From Bacillota bacterium (GTDB taxonomy: Bacteria > Bacillota > Clostridia > Christensenellales > Aristaeellaceae), in NCBI GenBank assembly GCA_023398575.1, contig JAEWSC010000034.1, positions 98,661-162,660 of the forward strand: a stretch of DNA of 64,000 nucleotides. Direction: 5' to 3'. This document shows positions 48,131 through 56,389 of the stretch, in pieces. Position numbers and translations under genes: made by a program. Within the stretch, counting starts at the first letter, position 1. Each line of letters begins with the position of its first letter. The notes beneath the pieces are model-generated. The model was given only the letters and a program-made list of their open reading frames with translations. It did not search any database and was not told where the DNA came from.

Positions 48131-51105
48131 AATTCCAGCATATGCACATTAAAACGCAGTTGTATTTGGGCTTTGGCGTTATTCTGCTTTTCGTTTTGCT
48201 GACCGGTATTGTATCATATTTTCAAGCGGATCAGCTCCATCTGCAAACCAAAACCTTGTTCAATCATCCTTTGCAGGTTCGAAACGCAATCAACGAACTG
48301 AGTGTGGATATACTGACTGTTCGTGTAGCGCACAGGGATATGCTGCTGTCCAAGAGCGATGCCGAGAGGCAGGAAAATCACAGCCTGATTCTCACGGCCT
48401 TTGATGATGCGCATGCACAATTCGATATCTTATTCGACAGGTACCTTGGCCCACGTGAGGATGTTGAGGATGCCTATAAGGGCTTTACCCTTTGGAAAAC
48501 TGAAGTCGAGGAGAACAACCGCCTAATCTTTGCCGGTGCCACTGTGAAAGCCAATGAAAATCTTCGGCCAAACAGCATCATCTCGAACCACCGGGCAGAT
48601 CTCTGGACGGCTGTTAAGGTAATAGATGACTTTTCCCTCAACAAGGCAAACAGCCTATTTTCATCCTCCGAAGCGATGAAGGACAGTTTAAACCTGCAGT
48701 TGATCGGCCTGCTGTGCCTTATTTTATTTGCTTCCCTAATGATCATCTTCCGCATTATCCGCAATATACGCAAGCCGCTGGACCAAATGAACCAGGCCGT
48801 CGTTCAGTTTCAGCAAGGGGATATGAATGCCCGTATCCGCTATGATTATCAAAACGAGTTTGGCGCCCTGGCATCCTCCATCAACCATCTGACCGAAGCA
48901 GTTCAGACGAATAGCGAATTAAATGAAAAGACTTTCAAGCTATCGAAAGTAATGCTGAAAGAGGACGAGGCGCACATCTTCTTTCGGGAATTCCTGTACG
49001 GCCTTGCTGAGCAGACCGGCGCGCAGGTTGCTGCCATTTATCTCATTAGTGAGGATCAGGAAGAGTATGTACTCTTTGAATCCCTCGGCATGGAAGGGAA
49101 CGCCAAAACATCCTTCAAGGCAAAATCGCTGGAAGGGGAATTCGGCGCGGCTGTCCTGTCAAAGAAAGTGCACTACAGCAAACACATTCCCAGTTATGCA
49201 CGCTTTACATTCCATGTGACCAACGGAAAATTTGCGCCCAGTGAGATCATCACGATCCCTATCCTTTCGGGTAGACAGGTTACCTCCGTCATTTCCCTTT
49301 CCACCATCTCGGCGTTCCCACCCCAGGCACTGGAGTTGATTGAGCGGAATATGACCGCCATGAACGCCCGCATTGGGGGAATACTGGCCTACCGTAAGCT
49401 GCTGGATCTGACTGCGCTATTGGAAAAGCAAAACCGTGAGCTGGATGCACAAAAAACGGAGCTTTCCGCACAAACAGTTGAGCTTACCCAGCAAAATGCA
49501 GAGCTGGAAATGCAAAAAAAGCAGCTGGATGAAGCCAGCCGCATGAAAACAAACTTCCTGTCCAATATGAGCCACGAACTGCGCACACCGCTGAATTCTG
49601 TGATCGCCTTGTCCGGGGTGCTCAGCCGCAGAGTCAAGAACCTGATTCCGGAGGAGGAATACCGGTATCTGGAGATCATTGAGCGGAACGGAAAAAATTT
49701 GCTTTCGTTGATCAACGACGTGCTGGATATTTCCCGCATTGAGGCCGGTCGCGAAGAGCTGGAAATCAATCAGTTCTCTGTAGATGACCTGATCTCAGAC
49801 ACCGTGTCCCTGCTTACCCCCCTTGCAACACAAAAGGGTATCACGCTTCAACACCAGTGCCTGACCCCCGGCTTGACAATGTACAGCGACATGGACAAGT
49901 GCCGCCATATCCTGCAGAATATTATCGGAAACGCCATCAAGTTTACAGAGAAGGGTTCCGTCGATATCTCAGCGCGAGAAAGCGGCGACCTTGTGGAAAT
50001 AAGAATATCGGATACAGGCATAGGCATCTCCCAAGAAAACCTGCCATTCATCTTTGATGAATTCCGGCAGGCGGACAGCGGGACCGCAAGGCGTTATGGC
50101 GGAACTGGCCTTGGCCTGGCTATTGTCAAAAAGTATACGGAGCTGCTGGGTGGTTCGGTCAGGGTCAAGAGCACCCTTCATGAGGGTTCGGAATTCATCA
50201 TCACGCTGCCCATTCGCCTAAAAAGCACAAAGGAAGCCATACGTCCTGAAAAACAGGAGCCCACTTTTATACAGACCGATCCGGCTATCGTACCGGCATC
50301 CGATGCGAAGGATAAGGTAATCCTGCTGGTAGAAGACAATGAATCCGCCATTATACAGATCAGCGATCTGGTAGAGGAAATGGGGCACAGCGTCCTGATA
50401 GCCCACGACGCTAACGAAGCGCTTTCGCTCATTGACAAACTAATTCCCGACGCCATGATTCTGGACCTGATGATGCCGGGCATCGACGGCTTTGAGCTGT
50501 TGACCATCATGCGCAACGCCGAGGCAACCGCTCATATCCCGGCATTAATACTGACCGCCAAACACATTACCAAGGATGACCTGCACGTATTGAAGAGAAA
50601 CAACATCCATCAGCTGATTCAAAAGGGCGATGTGGACCGCCTGATGCTCAAGAATGCCATCAGCGGTATGCTCTACGGCAAGCAGGAAGCAAAGCCCAAG
50701 CATACACAACAAAAGCTCGCGCCAGCCGTCTTTCAAAGCCGGCCCCTGGTTCTTGTGGTTGAAGACAACCCGGATAACATGACTACCGTAAAGGCCCTGC
50801 TTGATGATGAATATGAGGTCATTGAGGCGGATAATGCCTTAACCGGGATTGAGCTTACGAAAGAGCGCCATCCCCATCTGGTTTTGATGGATATTGCCTT
50901 GTCGGGCATGGATGGCATTGAGGCGTTCAATGTCATTAGAAATACACCCGATCTTGCACTAATCCCTGTCATCGCACTAACAGCCAGCGCCATGGAACAC
51001 GAACGGGAAATCATTCTGGCGTATGGATTTGACGGCTTTATCGCCAAACCGATAGACGCCAAGGAATTTTTCCAGAAGATACGCGAGGTGTTGTATGGAG
51101 AATAA
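48127..51105 (+). CDS. hybrid sensor histidine kinase with two receiver domains
   Basis: A 992-residue membrane kinase. Seen: TM1 (about 13-32), an extracellular four-helix-bundle-like sensor (33-190), TM2 (191-212), HAMP (213-265), a GAF-like domain (275-420), a heptad-rich coiled coil (425-475), HisKA with H483 (SNMSHELRTPLN), HATPase (N-box HILQNIIGNAIKFTEKG, G1 ISDTGIG), then REC1 (DAMILDLMMPG) and REC2 (HLVLMDIALSG), both with the phosphoacceptor aspartate. The second could be an internal phosphorelay step. It is coupled to the CheR-like gene and overlaps the next gene by 11 bases. The extracellular signal is unknown. Confidence 0.95.
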   Translation: MKFQHMHIKTQLYLGFGVILLFVLLTGIVSYFQADQLHLQTKTLFNHPLQVRNAINELSVDILTVRVAHRDMLLSKSDAERQENHSLILTAFDDAHAQFDILFDRYLGPREDVEDAYKGFTLWKTEVEENNRLIFAGATVKANENLRPNSIISNHRADLWTAVKVIDDFSLNKANSLFSSSEAMKDSLNLQLIGLLCLILFASLMIIFRIIRNIRKPLDQMNQAVVQFQQGDMNARIRYDYQNEFGALASSINHLTEAVQTNSELNEKTFKLSKVMLKEDEAHIFFREFLYGLAEQTGAQVAAIYLISEDQEEYVLFESLGMEGNAKTSFKAKSLEGEFGAAVLSKKVHYSKHIPSYARFTFHVTNGKFAPSEIITIPILSGRQVTSVISLSTISAFPPQALELIERNMTAMNARIGGILAYRKLLDLTALLEKQNRELDAQKTELSAQTVELTQQNAELEMQKKQLDEASRMKTNFLSNMSHELRTPLNSVIALSGVLSRRVKNLIPEEEYRYLEIIERNGKNLLSLINDVLDISRIEAGREELEINQFSVDDLISDTVSLLTPLATQKGITLQHQCLTPGLTMYSDMDKCRHILQNIIGNAIKFTEKGSVDISARESGDLVEIRISDTGIGISQENLPFIFDEFRQADSGTARRYGGTGLGLAIVKKYTELLGGSVRVKSTLHEGSEFIITLPIRLKSTKEAIRPEKQEPTFIQTDPAIVPASDAKDKVILLVEDNESAIIQISDLVEEMGHSVLIAHDANEALSLIDKLIPDAMILDLMMPGIDGFELLTIMRNAEATAHIPALILTAKHITKDDLHVLKRNNIHQLIQKGDVDRLMLKNAISGMLYGKQEAKPKHTQQKLAPAVFQSRPLVLVVEDNPDNMTTVKALLDDEYEVIEADNALTGIELTKERHPHLVLMDIALSGMDGIEAFNVIRNTPDLALIPVIALTASAMEHEREIILAYGFDGFIAKPIDAKEFFQKIREVLYGE

Positions 51106-54100
51106 GCCTTACGCAATCCTTGCCATTGATGACAACGAAGATAATCTGATTACCTTGAAGGCATCCATTCAGGATGTTTTTCCAGACGCTGTTGTATTCA
51201 CCGCTCAAAACGGTCAGGAAGGAATCGCCCTGGCTGCTGCCGAGGACCCTGATGTGATTCTGCTGGATATATTGATGCCCGGCATGGATGGGTATGAGGT
51301 ATGCCGTTGGTTGAAAGCCGACAGATTGCTCAAGGAGATCCCGGTTGTATTTGTCACCGCCATGAAGGATGACAAACAAAGCCGCATCCAAGCCTTGGAA
51401 AGCGGAGGGGACGCTTTTTTAACAAAGCCCATTGATCAAAGTGAACTGATAGCCCAGATTCGGTCCATGCTGAAAATCAGGGCGGCCAATCGGCAAAAGC
51501 AAAATGAAAAAAAGATGCTTGCTGCCATGGTTGATGAAAAAACCAGCAAGCTGAAAGCCGCACATCTGGAAACCTTGAAGCTGCTGGAAGAGTTGCGCAA
51601 GGAAAACAAGGCGCGCCGGGAAAGCGAAAAATCCCTACTGCAAAGCGAAGAGCTATACCGCCGTATCGCAGAAAACATCTCAGATGTCGTATGGACATCT
51701 GACCTGAATTTCCATTTGAAGTACGTGACCCCCTCCATCGAGCGGCTGGTCGGCGACAACGCAGAGTCTTACATGCGCTGGCCGCTGGAGAAAAAATTTA
51801 CTCCTGCGGCCATAGACTCCATCCGTACAGCCCTGATAGAGGAGTTAAAGCGTGAAAACGACCCTGAGGTAGACCTTAGCAGAAGCCGGCTCTTTGAAGT
51901 TGAGCATTTTAAGTTAAACGGCAGCACGGTCTGGGTTTCCATGCATGTATCCTTTGTCAGGGATCAAGAGAATCACATCATTGGCCTGCAAGGCGTGACC
52001 CGTGATATCACAGCGCGTAAGCTTGCTGAAAAGGCGCTGCTGAATTCAGAGCTTAGGCATCGCCGCCTGTTTGAAACAGCCAAGGCCGGTATACTGATTA
52101 TGGATGCTGCCACCGGCGTCATTACAAACGTGAATCCCTTCCTTGTTGAGATGCTGGGGTATCCCGCTGACTACTATCTGGGCTGCACCATATGGGAAAT
52201 TGGGTTGTTTCGCGATTATGTCAAGGATTTTGCGTGCTTTGCAAATCTCAGAGAAAGAAAAGATATTATCAACGAGAATATCTTGCTTACAACGGCAGAC
52301 GGCCGTATAAGGAATGTGGAGTTTGTCGGCAATTCCTACTCTGTGGACGATACCTATCTAGTCCAGTGCAATTTCCGCGACATTACAGACCGTAAGCTCA
52401 CGGAAAAGGCATTAATCCACTCCCACAACCTGATGCGCTATATCATTGAGCACAATTCCAGCGCCGTAGCGGTTTATGACAAGGAACTGCGTTACCTGTA
52501 TGTCAGCCAGCGCTATTTGGATGATTACAATCTCAAAGAAGATATTATTGGCAGGTACCATTACGAACTATTTGCGGATTTGCCGGACCGATGGAAAAAG
52601 GTGCATCAGCAATCGCTCCTGGGCGAGGTCGTTTCTGCAGAAGAGGAGAAGTTTCTGCGGGCGGATGGCTCCATCATATGGAATAAATGGGAGTGCCGTC
52701 CCTGGTATGAAGCAGACGGCTGCATTGGCGGAATTATTTTGTATGTGGAGAATATCACCGAGCGTAAGCTCAATATGATGGAGCTTCGCAAAACAAAGGA
52801 CTATCTGGAGCAGTTGATTGCCAATGCGAATGCGCCGATTATTGTTTGGGATGAGCACCTATGCATTACCAAATGCAACACCGCATTTCAAAAGCTGGTT
52901 GGCAAAACGGAATCGGAGATTTTGGGCAAAAGCATTGGCACCTTCATCCCTGCCCGCAGCGCGGGAATCATACTCCATAGAATCGAAAATATCGTAAAGC
53001 AAAAAGGCCTGGAGTCCACGGAATTTGAAATTCTTCATCATGACAGGTCCATCCGCACGGTGCTGTGGAGCCTTGCCACAACCTATGACATTGATGGCGT
53101 TCACAAAACCTCCACCATTGCACAGGGCCAGGATATTACGGAAAGAATAGCGGCAGAAAAAAAGCTGTTCTACCTTGGCTACCACGATCAGTTGACAGGT
53201 ATCTATAACCGCCGCTTCTTTGAGGAGGAAATGAAAAAGCTCGATGTCGAGCACAACTTGCCTCTGACCATTGCTGTGGGCGATATCAACGGTTTGAAGC
53301 TGATTAACGATTCCTTCGGGCACAACGTCGGCGACGAGCTTTTGCAAAAGGCGGCCATCACCATCTGCAAAGCCTGCCGTAATGACGATATCATTGCCAG
53401 AACGGGCGGGGACGAGTTTGCCATCATCTTTCTAAAGACCAGCCAGCAGCAGGCCATGCAGATTATCAGCCGCATCGAAGGCTTCGCCGTAGGGGTTAAG
53501 GTGGCAAATGTTGATCTATCCATCTCCTTTGGCTGCGACACCATTACCCATAGCAGCCAGTCTATGTCCGAAGCCCTCTCCAATGCCGAAAACCAAATGT
53601 ACAAAAACAAGCTGCACGAGCGGTCCAGCTTGCGCAGCAATATTATTAACGTGATTATGAACGCCTTGTTTGAAAAAAGTAAAAGGGAGTCCCGTCACTC
53701 TGAACGCGTCAGCCGGATTTGCCAAGCCATCGCCGCCGCCATGCACTTTGACAAGGATACCATCAAGCAGATCGGCATCGCCGGCCTGGTGCACGATATC
53801 GGTAAAATCGGCGTGGATGAGATGATTCTCAACAAACCCGGCCGCCTGACCCCGGAAGAGCGCAGGGAGATTGAGCGCCACCCGGAAACCGGCTGGCGTA
53901 TACTCAGCTCCTCCAGTGAATTTTCCGACCTGGCTCAGTTTGTGCTGGAGCACCATGAACGGTGGGATGGCTCCGGTTATCCACGGGGCCTTGCCGGAGA
54001 GAACATATCTATTGAAGCCAGGATTATTGCCATCGCCGACTCCTTTGACGCCATGACCAGCGAGCGCAGCTACCACAAAGGCATCAGCCGGGAAGACGCA

Positions 54101-54196
54101 GCAAGTGAACTTACACGGTTCTCCGGCACATTGTACGATCCTGCCATGGTGGATACATTCATCAGCCATGTACTGCCCACATTCGAAGCCAATTAG
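51095..54196 (+). CDS. REC-PAS-GGDEF-HD-GYP c-di-GMP regulator
   Basis: A 1033-residue output protein. Seen: an N-terminal receiver with D58 (VILLDILMPGMDG), a coiled coil (about 130-185), four PAS-like domains (about 186-310, 315-435, 442-555, 570-685), GGDEF at 771-775 with an RxxD inhibitory site at R762-D765, and a C-terminal HD-GYP phosphodiesterase with HD at 900-901 (LVHDIGKIG) and GYP at 961-963 (WDGSGYPRG). All active-site motifs look intact, so it could both make and degrade c-di-GMP, set by phosphorylation from the hybrid kinase just upstream (inference from the 11-base overlap). It has no membrane segment. Confidence 0.95.
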   Translation: MENKPYAILAIDDNEDNLITLKASIQDVFPDAVVFTAQNGQEGIALAAAEDPDVILLDILMPGMDGYEVCRWLKADRLLKEIPVVFVTAMKDDKQSRIQALESGGDAFLTKPIDQSELIAQIRSMLKIRAANRQKQNEKKMLAAMVDEKTSKLKAAHLETLKLLEELRKENKARRESEKSLLQSEELYRRIAENISDVVWTSDLNFHLKYVTPSIERLVGDNAESYMRWPLEKKFTPAAIDSIRTALIEELKRENDPEVDLSRSRLFEVEHFKLNGSTVWVSMHVSFVRDQENHIIGLQGVTRDITARKLAEKALLNSELRHRRLFETAKAGILIMDAATGVITNVNPFLVEMLGYPADYYLGCTIWEIGLFRDYVKDFACFANLRERKDIINENILLTTADGRIRNVEFVGNSYSVDDTYLVQCNFRDITDRKLTEKALIHSHNLMRYIIEHNSSAVAVYDKELRYLYVSQRYLDDYNLKEDIIGRYHYELFADLPDRWKKVHQQSLLGEVVSAEEEKFLRADGSIIWNKWECRPWYEADGCIGGIILYVENITERKLNMMELRKTKDYLEQLIANANAPIIVWDEHLCITKCNTAFQKLVGKTESEILGKSIGTFIPARSAGIILHRIENIVKQKGLESTEFEILHHDRSIRTVLWSLATTYDIDGVHKTSTIAQGQDITERIAAEKKLFYLGYHDQLTGIYNRRFFEEEMKKLDVEHNLPLTIAVGDINGLKLINDSFGHNVGDELLQKAAITICKACRNDDIIARTGGDEFAIIFLKTSQQQAMQIISRIEGFAVGVKVANVDLSISFGCDTITHSSQSMSEALSNAENQMYKNKLHERSSLRSNIINVIMNALFEKSKRESRHSERVSRICQAIAAAMHFDKDTIKQIGIAGLVHDIGKIGVDEMILNKPGRLTPEERREIERHPETGWRILSSSSEFSDLAQFVLEHHERWDGSGYPRGLAGENISIEARIIAIADSFDAMTSERSYHKGISREDAASELTRFSGTLYDPAMVDTFISHVLPTFEAN

Positions 54197-54226
54197 TATA
54201 TTCGCTATCCCATGCTTTCTGAAAAT

Positions 54227-54237
54227 GAAAACGTTTC
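54227..54237 (+). promoter_or_regulatory. cre-like / LacI-type site upstream of the glycosidase operon
   Basis: TGAAAACGTTTCGC (54226-54239) matches 12 of 15 positions of the CcpA cre consensus (WTGWAARCGYWWWCW) and has the AACGTT core of LacI-family operators. It lies just upstream of the -35 box at 54244, so catabolite control or a LacI-type repressor is plausible. Confidence 0.5.
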
Positions 54238-54243
54238 GCTTTA

Positions 54244-54272
54244 TTGACAGAAGGTAAAAAATGATTTACGAT
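54244..54272 (+). promoter_or_regulatory. promoter of the GH31-GH95 operon
   Basis: TTGACA (54244-54249), 17-base spacer, TACGAT (54267-54272). The -10 box is part of the inverted repeat at 54267-54290. The resulting leader would be about 90 bases. Confidence 0.6.
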
Positions 54273-54295
54273 GCTAGCAATGGCATCGTATTTTT
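54267..54295 (+). terminator. hairpin with T-run over the glycosidase promoter
   Basis: TACGATGC (54267-54274) and GCATCGTA (54283-54290) form a perfect 8-bp stem followed by TTTTTG. It is a plausible terminator for the upstream c-di-GMP gene (stop at 54196), but because it contains the -10 box of the next promoter it could equally be an operator. Confidence 0.55.
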
Positions 54296-54367
54296 GATGC
54301 AGCAACAGAGTGCAACACTTGGCGCGAGTGAGAATGAACACGTTTAAAAATATAGCAGGAGGTATGT

Positions 54368-56389
54368 ATGGGCCTATATACTGAAAATGGATGCCTGTAC
54401 CGCCGGATGGGTACGGAGCTTGTTTGCATTGCTCCCTGGGGTAAGGATGGCCTGCGGGTAAGAGCCACACGCAATCCCGCCTTTTCAGGGGAGGAATGGG
54501 CGCTGCTTGAAGACGTATCCACTCAAAACGATTCACATTGTGAGATTGATGGAGACACCGCCTTTTTGCGCAGTGGAAGCATAACCTGCCATATCAACAG
54601 CGAAGGCTGGCTGCGCTTTGAAAATGCCAGTGGCGAAGTGCTGCTGCGCGAATACTGGCGCAACCGCTACAACATCCACCGCTATGCCATGCCGCTAAAT
54701 GTAGACGGCCGGGAGCTCGCACCTGTCCCCGGACAAAGCGGTTGGCGCTTGACCGCCCGCTTTGAGGGAAATGATAATGAGCGCATCTACGGCATGGGCC
54801 AGTACCAGGATGGCCGTTTGGATAAAAAAGGTTCTGCATTGGAGTTGTGCCACCGCAATACCCAAGCCTCTGTTCCCTTTTATTACTCCAGCCTTGGTTA
54901 CGGCTTTTTATGGAACAATCCTGCTATTGGCCGGGCAATCTTCGGCATGAATGTAATGGAGTGGGAAGCCCAAAGCACCAAAGAATTGGATTATTGGATT
55001 TGCACCGGCGATACGCCTGCGGACGTGATGCAAAAGTATACCGCTGCCACGGGCTATGCCCCCATGATGCCGGAATACGGTTTGGGCTATTGGCAGTGCC
55101 GCCTTCGCTACCGCACCCAGGATGAACTGCTTACTGTTGCCCGCAGGCACAAAGCCATGGGGCTTCCCATGGATGTAATCGTGGCTGACTTTTTTCACTG
55201 GACAATGCAGGGGGATTTCTGCTTCGATGAAAGAGACTGGCCCGACGTTAATGGCATGATCGCAGAACTTAGCAGCCTTGGCATTCAATTGATGGTTTCT
55301 GTTTGGCCCACAGTGGACAGCCGAAGTAAAAACTATAAGGAAATGGCCGAGAAAGGCCTCCTGGTGCAGGTGGACAGGGGCCTTTCCATACACATGAACT
55401 GGATGGGCGAATGCGTATTCTTCGATGCCACACACCCGCAGGCACGGGATTTCATTTGGCAAAAGGTAAAAGAAAACTATTACCGCCACGGCGTACGCAT
55501 CTTCTGGCTGGATGAGGCGGAGCCAGAATACGGTAAATACGACTTTGACTTGCAGCGCTATCATATGGGTCCGGCTGCCATGGTCAGCAACATCTATCCC
55601 GCCATGTACTCCAAGGCCTTCTATGACGGCATGGCCGCGGAAGGACAAAAGGACATTGTCAATTTGGTCCGCTGTGCTTGGGCAGGCAGCCAAAGGTACG
55701 GCGCACTGGTCTGGTCGGGGGATGTAGATTCTTCCTTCCGCTCCATGAAGGAGCAGTTAACCGCCGGCCTTTCCATGGCCATGGCTGGCATTCCCTGGTG
55801 GAACAGCGATCTGGGCGGTTTTAGCGGCGGCATCATCACCGATGAAAAGTTTCAAGAGTTGCTGGCACGCTGGTTCGCCTGGGGCACATTTACACCCGTC
55901 ATGCGCATGCACGGCGACCGACTGCCCTATGAACCGCCGGCAGAGGAATTCCGCGGCGGCGTGCGCCAGTTTGGCAGCGGCGCGCCCAATGAAGTGTGGA
56001 GCTATGGCGAAAATATGCAGGCTTTGTTTATCCGCTACATCCGTCTTCGGGAAAGCCTTCGGCCCTACACCCGCCGTTTGATGAAAGATGCCCATGAAAC
56101 AGGCACACCTATCATGCGCCCATTGTTTTATGATTTCCCAGGGGATGAAGAAGCCTGGAAGCAGGATACCGCCTATATGTACGGACCGGATATGCTCATT
56201 GCCCCGGTGCTTGAGCCGGGCGTTACAACGCGCCTCACGTACCTGCCCAAAGGATGCGTATGGGTGGAGCAGTCCACTGGCAGGGAGTTTGCAGGCGGGC
56301 AGGTGGTCACTGCCCACGCGCCCATAGACATCATCCCGGTGTTTACGAAAAAGGAAGCCAACATCATCATTGAGGAGCTGCGCGCATGA
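54368..56389 (+). CDS. GH31 family glycosidase (alpha-xylosidase-like)
   Basis: A 673-residue GH31 retaining alpha-glycosidase. Seen: the nucleophile segment RIFWLDEAEPEYGKYD, the acid/base segment LVWSGDVDSSFRSM, and DVIVADFFHW, HFFDATHPQARDF and GFSGGI of the barrel. The tryptophan-rich DVIVADFFHWTMQGDF resembles alpha-xylosidases of the YicI group more than maltases. No signal peptide, so it acts on imported oligosaccharides. GGAGG lies 5 bases before the ATG at 54368. It overlaps the GH95 gene by 4 bases (ATGA). The pair fits removal of xylose and fucose from xyloglucan fragments (inference). Confidence 0.93.
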   Translation: MGLYTENGCLYRRMGTELVCIAPWGKDGLRVRATRNPAFSGEEWALLEDVSTQNDSHCEIDGDTAFLRSGSITCHINSEGWLRFENASGEVLLREYWRNRYNIHRYAMPLNVDGRELAPVPGQSGWRLTARFEGNDNERIYGMGQYQDGRLDKKGSALELCHRNTQASVPFYYSSLGYGFLWNNPAIGRAIFGMNVMEWEAQSTKELDYWICTGDTPADVMQKYTAATGYAPMMPEYGLGYWQCRLRYRTQDELLTVARRHKAMGLPMDVIVADFFHWTMQGDFCFDERDWPDVNGMIAELSSLGIQLMVSVWPTVDSRSKNYKEMAEKGLLVQVDRGLSIHMNWMGECVFFDATHPQARDFIWQKVKENYYRHGVRIFWLDEAEPEYGKYDFDLQRYHMGPAAMVSNIYPAMYSKAFYDGMAAEGQKDIVNLVRCAWAGSQRYGALVWSGDVDSSFRSMKEQLTAGLSMAMAGIPWWNSDLGGFSGGIITDEKFQELLARWFAWGTFTPVMRMHGDRLPYEPPAEEFRGGVRQFGSGAPNEVWSYGENMQALFIRYIRLRESLRPYTRRLMKDAHETGTPIMRPLFYDFPGDEEAWKQDTAYMYGPDMLIAPVLEPGVTTRLTYLPKGCVWVEQSTGREFAGGQVVTAHAPIDIIPVFTKKEANIIIEELRA

